Shown: piece after piece, positions 1 to 5,546 of the stretch
How positions within the stretch are numbered: the stretch's first letter is position 1
Layout: the number at the start of each line of letters is the position of its first letter
Source: Sphingobium sp.
GTDB taxonomy: Bacteria; Pseudomonadota; Alphaproteobacteria; Sphingomonadales; Sphingomonadaceae
DNA length: 6,728 nucleotides
Reading direction: 5' to 3'
NCBI GenBank assembly: GCA_030148625.1
Contig: JASBTC010000165.1
Location: forward strand, 1 to 6,728
The notes under the pieces: model-generated
What the model was told of the DNA's origin: nothing
Database searches by the model: none
Seen by the model: only the letters and a program-made list of their open reading frames with translations
Made by a program: the position numbers and the translations under genes

Positions 1-1462
1 CCTGCGATTGCGTCTGCGACGGAGGGGCGGGCCTGTCCATCAGCACGAAGCTGTCCTTGGTGCCGCCGCCCTGGCTGGAATTGACGACGAGCGATCCTTC
101 CTTGAGCGCGACGCGGGTCAGCCCGCCCGGCGTCACGGTGACGCCGTCGCGCCCGGTGAGCAGGAAGGGGCGGAAATCGACATGGCGGGGCGCAATGCCC
201 TTGGCGGTCCAGGTCGGAACCGTCGACAGCGCCAGTGTCGGCTGTGCGATATAGCGTGCGGGCTCGGCCTTCAGCGCGGCGCGGAAATCCTCGATCTCCG
301 CACGGCTCGCGGTCGGCCCGACCAGCATGCCATAGCCGCCCGATCCATCGACGAGCTTGACCACCAGCTGCTCGAGATTGTCGAGCACATATCTGAGCGC
401 CTCGGGCTCGCGGCAGCGCCAGGTTTCGACATTGGGCAGCTTGGCCTCGCCGCCCGAATAATATTTCACGATCTCAGGCATATAGCTGTAGATCGCCTTG
501 TCGTCGGCGATGCCGGTGCCGGGCGCGTTGACGATGGTGACATTGCCCGCCTGCCAGGCCGACATCAGCCCCGCGACGCCGAGCATGGATTCGGGGCGGA
601 AGACGAGCGGGTCGAGGAAATCGTCGTCGACGCGCCGATAGATCACATCCACGCGCACCCGGCCCGATATGGTGCGCATATAGACCACATCCTCGTCGAC
701 CTCGAGGTCGGATCCCTCGACCAGCGCGATGCCCATCGTGTCGGCGAGGAAGCTGTGTTCGTAGAATGCGGAATTGAAATGGCCGGGAGTCAGCAGCACG
801 CAGACCGGATCGCGCCGCGCGCTTTCGGGCGCGACCGAGACGAGCGTGCGGAACAGCGAATCATGATAGGTGTCGACCGGGCGCACCGGATAGGTTTCGA
901 ACAGCTCCGGACAGAGCCGCAGCATCGCCTCGCGATTCTCGATCATGTAGCTGACGCCGGACGGCGTGCGGGCATTGTCCTCCAGCACGAAAAAGGCGTC
1001 GGGCCCGGTGCGCACGAGATCGATGCCGCAGATGTGCGCATAGATGCCGTGCGGCGGCCGCGCCGCCGAGGCGGGCACGCAGAATTGCGGGTTGGTGAAG
1101 ATCAGCTCGGCAGGAACGACGCCGTCGGCCAGGATGCGCTGCGCGCCGTAGATGTCCTGAAGAAAGGCGTTGAGCGCCTCGACGCGCTGGACCAGACCTT
1201 CGGACAGCGCCGCCCATTCGCCGGGCGTGAAGATCCGCGGCACGATGTCGAAGGGGATGATGCGCTCCGCGCTTTCCTCTTCGCCATAAACCGCGAAGGT
1301 GATGCCGAGATCGCGGAAATATTGTTCGGCGGCGCCCTGTCTTCGTTCGAAATCGGCGGGCGGTGTGGACTTTGTCCAGGCGGCCAGATCCTCCAGCCCG
1401 GGTCGGGCCTGGCGCCGTGCGCCAAAGCCCCAGATCTCATCGAATGTCCCGCGTCCTGCCAT
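1..1462 (-). CDS. Circularly permuted type 2 ATP-grasp protein (DUF404/DUF407), 3' end outside window
   Basis: 487 residues are visible, running off the left edge without a stop. The protein starts MAGRGTFDEIWGFG, and the ATG at 1462 is the only reasonable start: the in-frame stretch upstream has no ATG/GTG/TTG before a TGA. Seen motifs, in order: LEDNARTPSGVSYMIENR (160-177), YRR.DDDFLDPL (275-286), NAPGTGIADDKAIYSYMPE (312-330), VVKLVDGSGGYGMLVG (367-382), RYIAQPTLALSTVPT (403-417), HVDFRPF (427-433) and NSSQGGGTKDSFVL (461-474). These match the circularly permuted ATP-grasp family, in which the nucleotide- and Mg-binding elements are reordered. Family knowledge: such proteins are predicted amide ligases (carboxylate-amine, ATP-dependent), encoded with alpha-E/DUF403 and transglutaminase-like genes; their substrate is not known to me. 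The length is close to the usual roughly 470-500 residues, and the tail PAPPSQTQSQ looks like a disordered end, so little is probably missing. It is soluble, with no signal peptide or membrane segment. It lies 92 bp downstream of the PhzF gene on the same strand, with no clear terminator or convincing promoter between. Confidence 0.95.
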   Translation of the reverse strand, partial: MAGRGTFDEIWGFGARRQARPGLEDLAAWTKSTPPADFERRQGAAEQYFRDLGITFAVYGEEESAERIIPFDIVPRIFTPGEWAALSEGLVQRVEALNAFLQDIYGAQRILADGVVPAELIFTNPQFCVPASAARPPHGIYAHICGIDLVRTGPDAFFVLEDNARTPSGVSYMIENREAMLRLCPELFETYPVRPVDTYHDSLFRTLVSVAPESARRDPVCVLLTPGHFNSAFYEHSFLADTMGIALVEGSDLEVDEDVVYMRTISGRVRVDVIYRRVDDDFLDPLVFRPESMLGVAGLMSAWQAGNVTIVNAPGTGIADDKAIYSYMPEIVKYYSGGEAKLPNVETWRCREPEALRYVLDNLEQLVVKLVDGSGGYGMLVGPTASRAEIEDFRAALKAEPARYIAQPTLALSTVPTWTAKGIAPRHVDFRPFLLTGRDGVTVTPGGLTRVALKEGSLVVNSSQGGGTKDSFVLMDRPAPPSQTQSQ

Positions 1463-1554
1463 GCCCGTGATATCGAACCCGCTTCCCCATTGCGTCTCAG
1501 GCGCGGAGACTGCACGGCTTTGTTGCGTTGCACAAGGGGGCTGGGTTCATCGCT

Positions 1555-2349
1555 TCAAAGCGTGAAAATGCCTTCGATCACGGTGACGCAGCGGCCGCCC
1601 AGGATCACGCGGTCGCCGTCGAGGCGGCAGGTGAGGTGTCCGCCGCGCCGGCTGGCCTGATAGGCGGTGAATGCGTTCCGCCCCAGCCGCTTCGCCCAAT
1701 AAGGGACCGCAACCGCATGCGCCGATCCCGTCACCGGATCTTCGTCGACGCCGACGCCGGGGGCGAAGGCGCGGCTGACGATATCGGTCTCGGCGCCCGG
1801 CGCGGTGACGATGGTCAGCACGTCGCCATCGGCGGCCAGCGCGCGGAAATCGGGCCGGATCGCGCGCACGATCGCTTCGTCCTCGACCACGATCAGGGCG
1901 TAGCGGCTGTTGTGCCACAAGGTCTCGACCGCCGAGTCCAGCCCGAGTGCGGCGACCAGATCGGGCAGCGGCCTGGGTTCGGGCGCCCGGACGGGCAGGG
2001 CGAGCGCATAGCCGTCGTCGGTGCGCGACACGTCGAGCAATCCGGCCCGGCGCGTGCGGAAGCGGACGGTGGCGCGCGCCGGATCGGCCGCGAGCACGAC
2101 ATGGCCGCTGGCGAGCGTGGCATGGCCGCACAGGGTCACTTCGCCGCCGGGGGTGAACCAGCGCAGCTCATAATCCGCTTCGCCGCCGGCGTCGGGCAAG
2201 ATGAAGGCGGTTTCGGAGAGGTTGTTCTCCCCGGCGATCGCGAGCAGCACATCGTCGTCGAGCCAGGCGTCGAGCGGGATCACTGCGGCCGGATTGCCGG
2301 TGAAGGGCCGGTCGGCAAAGGCGTCGACCTGGGTGATCGCCAATTTCAC
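1555..2349 (-). CDS. PhzF family isomerase/epimerase
   Basis: 264 residues with the full PhzF signature. The N-terminal VDAFADRPFTGNPAAV (8-23) is followed by NNLSETAF with the presumed catalytic glutamate E46. Next come RWFTPGGEVTLCGHATLASG (63-82) with Cys74-Gly75-His76, and the second-lobe motif GVDEDPVTGSAHA (200-212). PhzF in phenazine synthesis isomerises a dihydro-anthranilate intermediate. The fold is shared with diaminopimelate epimerase, and most bacterial members (YddE type) have no known substrate. No phenazine genes are present here, so a phenazine role is not supported. The length is normal and the protein is cytosolic. The start is a GTG at 2347-2349, reading GTG AAA TTG GCG (M-K-L-A). 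It sits 10 bp after the transporter stop codon and lacks a good ribosome binding site at the normal distance, so translation probably depends on coupling to the upstream gene. No other in-frame start would keep the conserved N-terminus so exactly. Confidence 0.95.
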   Translation of the reverse strand: MKLAITQVDAFADRPFTGNPAAVIPLDAWLDDDVLLAIAGENNLSETAFILPDAGGEADYELRWFTPGGEVTLCGHATLASGHVVLAADPARATVRFRTRRAGLLDVSRTDDGYALALPVRAPEPRPLPDLVAALGLDSAVETLWHNSRYALIVVEDEAIVRAIRPDFRALAADGDVLTIVTAPGAETDIVSRAFAPGVGVDEDPVTGSAHAVAVPYWAKRLGRNAFTAYQASRRGGHLTCRLDGDRVILGGRCVTVIEGIFTL

Positions 2350-2363
2350 AGCGGCGCTTTCAT
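2346..2363 (-). other. Five-codon mini-ORF bridging transporter stop and PhzF start
   Basis: Read on the minus strand, ATG AAA GCG CCG CTG TGA begins inside the transporter's stop (ATGA, 2360-2363). It ends with a TGA that overlaps the GTG start of the PhzF gene (GTGA, 2346-2349). An AGGGA lies 9 nt before this ATG, a better spacing than it has to the GTG (23 nt). This could be a stepping stone for terminating and reinitiating ribosomes. It could equally be chance in a short junction. Confidence 0.25.
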
Positions 2364-3298
2364 AGCGGCGTTTCCCTCAATTGCTCGTCATCCTGCCCCG
2401 CGCGATCGATCTGGCCGACCGGATCGGGATGGATCAGGATCTCGACGTCGGGAAACTCGATGGCGAGCTTCGCTTCGACTTCGTCCATGATGCGATGCGC
2501 CTCCGCGACGGTCAGGTCGGGGTCGACGCGGACATGGAATTGCACGAAATCCTGCGCGCCGCTGGTGCGGGTGCGCAAGTCGTGGATGTCGACCAGTTCG
2601 GGATGGCGCGCCGCGATCGCCAGGAAGCGCGCACGCTTCTCCGCCGGCCATTCCTTGTCCATCAGCTGGTCGATCGCCTGGGACGAGGCCCGCCACGCGC
2701 CGTAGAGCAGCCACAGCGCGATGAGCACGCCGAAGACCGGATCGGCGCCGGCGACGCCCAGATATTGCTCGATGACGAGCGCCGCGATGACCGCGCCGTT
2801 GAGCAGCAGGTCACTCTGATAATGGACATTGTCGGCGCGGATCGCGACCGACCGGGTGCGCGCGATCACGCTGCGCTGATAGGCGACCAGGCCGAGCGTC
2901 AGCAGGATCGCGACGACCGAGACGCCGATGCCATATTCGGCATTGGCGGTGGTATCGCCCGCCATCATTCGTGAAGCGGCGCGGGCCGCGATCGCCAGCG
3001 CGGAGACGGTGATGACGACCACCTGGAACATCGCGGCGATCGCCTCGGCCTTGCCATGGCCGAACCGGTGTCCTTCGTCGGCGGGTTGGGCGGCGACATG
3101 GACGCCGAACAGGGTGACGAGCGACGCCAATATGTCGAGCCCGGTATCGGCGAGCGAGCCGAGCATCGCCACCGAGCCCGTCGCCCATGCCGCATAGCTT
3201 TTGAGCAGCAGCAGGACGAAGGCGACCGACAGGCTCGCCAGCGCTGCATTGCGCGTCAGTCGGGCACGGTCGCCGGGCGACGTCGCTGCCGTCGTCAT
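2360..3298 (-). CDS. Cation diffusion facilitator (FieF/YiiP-like divalent metal transporter)
   Basis: 312 residues from the ATG at 3298. About six hydrophobic segments can be seen (roughly 17-40, 43-66, 88-108, 122-142, 162-180, 184-203), followed by a cytosolic C-terminal domain (about 210-295). The transport-site residues are in place: D51 and D55 in the second segment (LADTGLDILA) and H159 and D163 (HYQSD) at the fifth. This DxxxD/HxxxD set is the one in E. coli YiiP (FieF), a Zn/Fe proton antiporter of the inner membrane. HRFGHGKAEAIAAM (77-90) is also family-typical. The C-terminal domain keeps metal-binding positions: H239 in IHDLRTRTSG, H255 in VQFHVRVDP, H268 in EAHRIMD, and H290/D292 in LIHPDP. 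The substrate (Zn, Fe or another divalent ion) is not settled by this. The chosen ATG overlaps the pdxH stop as ATGA. An in-frame ATG at 3322 with GGAG seven bases upstream would add MERDAPLS and is a real alternative. Confidence 0.95.
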   Translation of the reverse strand: MTTAATSPGDRARLTRNAALASLSVAFVLLLLKSYAAWATGSVAMLGSLADTGLDILASLVTLFGVHVAAQPADEGHRFGHGKAEAIAAMFQVVVITVSALAIAARAASRMMAGDTTANAEYGIGVSVVAILLTLGLVAYQRSVIARTRSVAIRADNVHYQSDLLLNGAVIAALVIEQYLGVAGADPVFGVLIALWLLYGAWRASSQAIDQLMDKEWPAEKRARFLAIAARHPELVDIHDLRTRTSGAQDFVQFHVRVDPDLTVAEAHRIMDEVEAKLAIEFPDVEILIHPDPVGQIDRAGQDDEQLRETPL

Positions 3299-3885
3299 GG
3301 ATAAAGGAGCGTCTCGCTCCATCCCCCGGCTCCGGCATCGTCGCTGCGCAGGAACAGCCGGCGTTCGTGCAGCCGATATTCGCGGTCCTGCCAGAATTCG
3401 ATCCGCGCGGGCGTGACGAGATAGCCCGACCAATGCGGGGGGCGGGGGACGTCGCCACCCTCGAAGCGCGCGGACGCTTCGTCGAAGCGGCGCTCGAACG
3501 TCTCGCGCGCATCGAGCGGGCGCGACTGGTCCGATGCCCAGGCGCCAAGCTGCGAATCGCGGTGGCGCGTCGCGAAATAGGCGTCCGCCATCGCATCGGT
3601 CACGGTCGAGACCGGCCCTTCGATGCGGACCTGGCGGCGCAGCGATTTCCAGTGGAAGAGCAGGGCGGCATGCGGGCTGGCGGCGAGCTGGTCGGCCTTG
3701 CGGCTCTGCTGGTTGGTGTAGAAGACGAAGCCCTCCGGGCCGTGCCCCTTGAGCAGCACCATGCGCACCGACGGCCGGCCTTCGGCATCGACCGTGGCGA
3801 GCGCCATCGCGTTGCTGTCATTGATCTCGCCGGCGCGCGCCGCGGCGAACCAGTCGTCGAAAAGGGCAAAGGGATCCTGCGTCAT
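3295..3885 (-). CDS. pdxH: Pyridoxamine 5'-phosphate oxidase
   Basis: This is an FMN-dependent cytosolic oxidase that converts pyridoxine or pyridoxamine 5'-phosphate to pyridoxal 5'-phosphate, the last step of de novo B6 synthesis and of salvage. The 196-residue protein shows the FMN-binding pieces RMVLLKG (41-47), FYTNQQSRKADQL (55-67) and WKSLRRQVRIEG (79-90). The substrate-phosphate set is Y103, R107 and S111 in YFATRHRDSQLGAWASDQS. The C-terminal block PPHWSGYLVTPARIEFWQD (149-167) is followed by R171-L-H173-E-R175, equivalent to the active-site Arg and His of E. coli PdxH. It is shorter than the E. coli protein (218) but normal for alphaproteobacteria. It ends LLYP, where E. coli PdxH ends RLAP. 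No purine-rich ribosome binding site precedes the ATG at 3885; the five bases before it are all C. It overlaps the transporter gene by four bases, so the two are probably co-transcribed. The LysR gene ends 59 bp upstream on the same strand. Confidence 0.97.
   Translation of the reverse strand: MTQDPFALFDDWFAAARAGEINDSNAMALATVDAEGRPSVRMVLLKGHGPEGFVFYTNQQSRKADQLAASPHAALLFHWKSLRRQVRIEGPVSTVTDAMADAYFATRHRDSQLGAWASDQSRPLDARETFERRFDEASARFEGGDVPRPPHWSGYLVTPARIEFWQDREYRLHERRLFLRSDDAGAGGWSETLLYP
3306..3320 (-). terminator. GC-rich hairpin with short T-run at the end of pdxH (terminator- or attenuator-like)
   Basis: On the minus strand GGAGCG and CGCTCC form a perfect six-pair stem around an AGA loop. 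It is followed directly by TTTAT, then the overlapping pdxH stop and transporter start (3295-3298). The position inside the last codons of pdxH and the short T-run argue against a strong terminator. It may tune read-through or ribosome access to the transporter start. The arms also encode conserved-looking pdxH residues (W-S-E-T-L-L), so it may be a coincidence of coding. Confidence 0.25.
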
Positions 3886-3892
3886 GGGGGCG

Positions 3893-3919
3893 GTTTAAGC
3901 GATCGCGCCGCGATGCCAA
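3893..3919 (-). promoter_or_regulatory. Candidate pdxH promoter, possibly giving a leaderless transcript
   Basis: On the minus strand TTGGCA (3919-3914, five of six matches to TTGACA) is followed after 15 bp by TTAAAC (3898-3893). The second box ends seven bases before the pdxH ATG, which would place the transcription start at or next to the start codon. That would fit the absence of a ribosome binding site. The spacer is shorter than ideal and the second box is a weak match, so this is tentative. Confidence 0.25.
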
Positions 3920-3944
3920 AGGGCCAGTTGCATGGATATGGCGC

Positions 3945-4826
3945 TCATGCGCGGCGTGCACCCGCAAGTACGGGCCGGAGAAGCTCCGCCTGCGCGGCGA
4001 TCGCGTCGACGATCTCGCGCACGGGGGCGACGCCGCGCAGTCGCTCGGGATAGACCAGCCATATCTCGCTCGCCTCGAAATCGAAGCAGCGCACCAGATC
4101 CGGCGCGCCGTCGCCCGCCAGGCAGGGCATCGCCCCGACGCATCCGTCGCCGCGCACGATCGCGATCAGCGCGCCGATGGTGTTGGTGACATGGGCGATA
4201 TGGACGCCCAGCGCCACCGCCGCATCGCGCGGCGCGCCATCGAGCGTCGCGACGCCGTGCGTCAGGATCGTTTCGAAACTGGGCATGCCGTGGCGGTCGA
4301 TATAATCCTGTGTCGCGTAAAGCGCCCATTGGCTGTCGGGCAGGCGGCGACGGATGAGCAGCGGATCGTTGGGCGTCACGCCCGCGCGGATGGCGATATC
4401 GGCTTCGCCGCGGCGCAGATCGGCAATGTCGCTCGAAACCGTGATTTCGATCCGGATCTCGGGATGAAGCGTGCGAAATCGCGAGGCGACGGGCGCGATC
4501 AGCAGGTCGGCGATGCTGTCGACCGCGGTCACGCGGATCACGCCGGCGCCGACCCGACGGATGGCGCCCGCCATATCGGCAAAGCTATTGCCGCCGGCCT
4601 CGATCGCCTCTGCGGCGGGCACCAGAGTGCGGCCGGCCTCGGTCAGCGCGTAGCCGGAGGGCCCTCTGTCGAACAGCCGGATCCCCAGCGCCGATTCCAG
4701 CGCCGCGATCCGCCGTGCGCAGGTGGTCTGGTTGACGCCCAGCCGCTGCGCGCCGCCCAGCGTGCTGCCCGCGCGCGCCACGCTCAGGAAATAGGCGACG
4801 TCACCAAGCTCCCAATCGATCGCCAT
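3945..4826 (-). CDS. LysR-type transcriptional regulator
   Basis: 293 residues, the usual length for the family. The N-terminal winged helix-turn-helix covers about residues 5-65 (WELGDVAYFLSVARAGS, then AQRLGVNQTTCARRIAALE, then LGIRLFDRG and GYALTEAGR). It continues into a linker helix (66-92) and a periplasmic-binding-like effector domain (about 95-285: VIRVTAVDSIADLLIAP, DIADLRRGEADIAIRAG and EIWLVYPE). The ligand cannot be read from the sequence. Cys36 sits in the recognition helix, where many relatives have Val or Ser. The ATG at 4826 is out of frame with the two ATGs just upstream, and only a weak ribosome site precedes it. The gene is divergent from the VOC-like gene at 5015. A perfect palindrome ends 10 bp upstream of this start, so autoregulation and control of the divergent gene are both likely, as is common in this family. 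pdxH follows 59 bp downstream but appears to have its own promoter. Confidence 0.95.
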   Translation of the reverse strand: MAIDWELGDVAYFLSVARAGSTLGGAQRLGVNQTTCARRIAALESALGIRLFDRGPSGYALTEAGRTLVPAAEAIEAGGNSFADMAGAIRRVGAGVIRVTAVDSIADLLIAPVASRFRTLHPEIRIEITVSSDIADLRRGEADIAIRAGVTPNDPLLIRRRLPDSQWALYATQDYIDRHGMPSFETILTHGVATLDGAPRDAAVALGVHIAHVTNTIGALIAIVRGDGCVGAMPCLAGDGAPDLVRCFDFEASEIWLVYPERLRGVAPVREIVDAIAAQAELLRPVLAGARRA

Positions 4827-4836
4827 TCGACATCAT

Positions 4837-4866
4837 CCGTTCTGCGAATTCGCAGAACGGTTCTGC
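4837..4866. promoter_or_regulatory. Perfect 24-bp palindrome plus third half-site, probable operator
   Basis: Bases 4837-4860 are a perfect palindrome: the 10-bp arm CCGTTCTGCG, the centre AATT, then the exact inverse arm. GTTCTGC occurs at 4839-4845 (+) and 4852-4858 (inverted), and again at 4860-4866 (+). The second and third copies make another dyad with one base between them. The site lies in the LysR/VOC-like divergent intergenic region, 10 bp from the LysR start codon. It is probably the binding site of the neighbouring LysR protein, although it does not give the textbook T-N11-A dyad. If transcribed in the LysR leader it would fold into a ten-pair hairpin with an AATT loop next to the ribosome entry site. 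Confidence 0.6.
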
Positions 4867-4877
4867 ACGACGGTCGA

Positions 4878-4907
4878 TTGTCTGTCGAGCATCGCCCAAG
4901 CTATTCC
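4878..4907 (+). promoter_or_regulatory. Candidate promoter for the VOC-like gene
   Basis: TTGTCT (4878-4883) and TATTCC (4902-4907) are separated by 18 bp in the only AT-richer part of the divergent intergenic region. The probable operator lies just upstream (4837-4866), where an activator would sit. The match to consensus is weak and no other element supports it. A transcript from here would have a leader of about 100 bases. Confidence 0.2.
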
Positions 4908-5002
4908 ATATTCACCGAACGGGCGCCGCCCGATCACCGAAACCAGGCCCCTTATTCGCTGATCCGGCGCGCATTGCGTCCGGAAACGGCGCGGCCTTGC
5001 CG

Positions 5003-5008
5003 AAAGGA
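5003..5008 (+). promoter_or_regulatory. Ribosome binding site fixing the start of the VOC-like gene
   Basis: AAAGGA lies six bases before the ATG at 5015. It selects this ATG over the in-frame TTG at 4997, which would add six residues (MPKGPD) and would start ahead of the site. Confidence 0.65.
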
Positions 5009-5014
5009 CCCGAC

Positions 5015-5497
5015 ATGATCTTCCACGCCTCGATCCCGTCCGACAATCCGCGCCGCACCGCCGAAGCGATCGCAGCGCTGTGGGGCGGTCGCGCCTATCC
5101 CTTTCCGCTGCTGGCGCAAGGAAGCTGGGTGGCGCTGGCCGGCGACGATCGCGGCAGCATCGTCGAAGTGCTGCCGCGCGGAACCGAATTCCACCGTCTG
5201 TCCGGTGAGCATTGCCTGACGGTCGAGGGCGAGCCGAACCGCCACGGCGCCTATCATCTGCTGATCTCCACCGCGCTCGACATCGAGGATGTGATCGCGA
5301 TCGCGATCGACAAGGGGTTCCACGCGCACGCGGCCAGCCATGCCGGCCTGCCGGTGATCGAATTCTGGATCGACGATTGCTTCCTGCTCGAGGTGCTGAC
5401 GCCCGCGGCCGAAGCCATTTATCGCGGCTCGGTGAGCTTTGCCGCGGCCGATGCGATGATCGAGCAGATGGGCGGAATGGCGGCGCTTGCGGCCTGA
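5015..5497 (+). CDS. Conserved small protein, probable VOC (glyoxalase) fold
   Basis: 160 residues beginning MIFHASIPSDNPRRTAEAIA. I do not recognise a named function. The layout suggests two VOC-type beta-alpha-beta modules: FHASIPSDNP (3-12) and a helix to residue 23, then WVALAGDDRGSIVEVLPRG (38-56). A second unit starts at YHLLISTALD (80-89), followed by a helix, then IEFWIDDCFLLEVLTP (115-130). His4, Glu51, His81 and Glu126 fall at the first and last strands of the two modules, where metal ligands lie in glyoxalase-fold enzymes. This is an inference from spacing, not a proven site. There is no signal peptide or membrane segment. The ATG is chosen because AAAGGA sits six bases upstream. 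The gene is divergent from the LysR gene and ends 49 bp before the DnaJ-like gene, so its expression is likely controlled by the LysR protein. That it is a real gene is much surer than the fold. Confidence 0.85.
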   Translation: MIFHASIPSDNPRRTAEAIAALWGGRAYPFPLLAQGSWVALAGDDRGSIVEVLPRGTEFHRLSGEHCLTVEGEPNRHGAYHLLISTALDIEDVIAIAIDKGFHAHAASHAGLPVIEFWIDDCFLLEVLTPAAEAIYRGSVSFAAADAMIEQMGGMAALAA

Positions 5498-5511
5498 TAC
5501 GTTCGGCAAGG

Positions 5512-5540
5512 TTGCCGCGAGCCGCGCCACGCACTAGCTA
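5512..5540 (+). promoter_or_regulatory. Candidate promoter for the DnaJ-like gene, possibly leaderless
   Basis: TTGCCG (5512-5517) and TAGCTA (5535-5540) are exactly 17 bp apart. The second box ends six bases before the ATG at 5547, so transcription would begin at or near the start codon. The gene has no good ribosome binding site, which fits a leaderless message. Only the first box is a fair consensus match, so this is tentative. Confidence 0.25.
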
Positions 5541-5546
5541 AGCGGC

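Noticed and set aside
1463..1554. Terminator or promoter between the PhzF and ATP-grasp genes
   Set aside because: I found no stable hairpin with a T-run and no pair of boxes with acceptable spacing on the minus strand, so neither is called.
8..1660. A 550-codon open frame on the plus strand
   Set aside because: It lies antisense to the ATP-grasp and PhzF genes, and its translation is Arg/Asp/His-rich with no domain. Such mirror frames are usual in high-G+C coding DNA, and the minus-strand frames carry unmistakable family motifs.
1528..2490. A 320-codon open frame on the plus strand
   Set aside because: It is antisense to the complete PhzF gene and the end of the transporter gene. It has no domain and Gly/Asp/Arg-rich mirror composition.
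3902..3914. ATCGCG / CGCGAT palindrome upstream of pdxH
   Set aside because: The arms are six bases around a single base, made of words that are very common in this genome's composition. It sits between the candidate promoter boxes but has no second copy to suggest an operator.
4839..4863. LexA (SOS) box of the alphaproteobacterial type
   Set aside because: The alphaproteobacterial box is GTTC-N7-GTTC. The two same-strand GTTC copies here begin 21 bp apart and the copy between them is inverted, so the spacing does not fit.
4920..4932. CGGGCG / CGCCCG inverted repeat in the divergent intergenic region
   Set aside because: It is a short, purely GC repeat with a one-base centre and no T-run. 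It is expected by chance at this base composition.
4191..5018. A 275-codon open frame on the plus strand
   Set aside because: It is antisense to most of the LysR gene and runs through the divergent promoter region. It shows no family features.
5504..5517. CGGCAA / TTGCCG inverted repeat as a terminator between the VOC-like and DnaJ-like genes
   Set aside because: The loop is only two bases and no T-run follows. The second arm doubles as the possible promoter box of the next gene, so a terminator is not supported.
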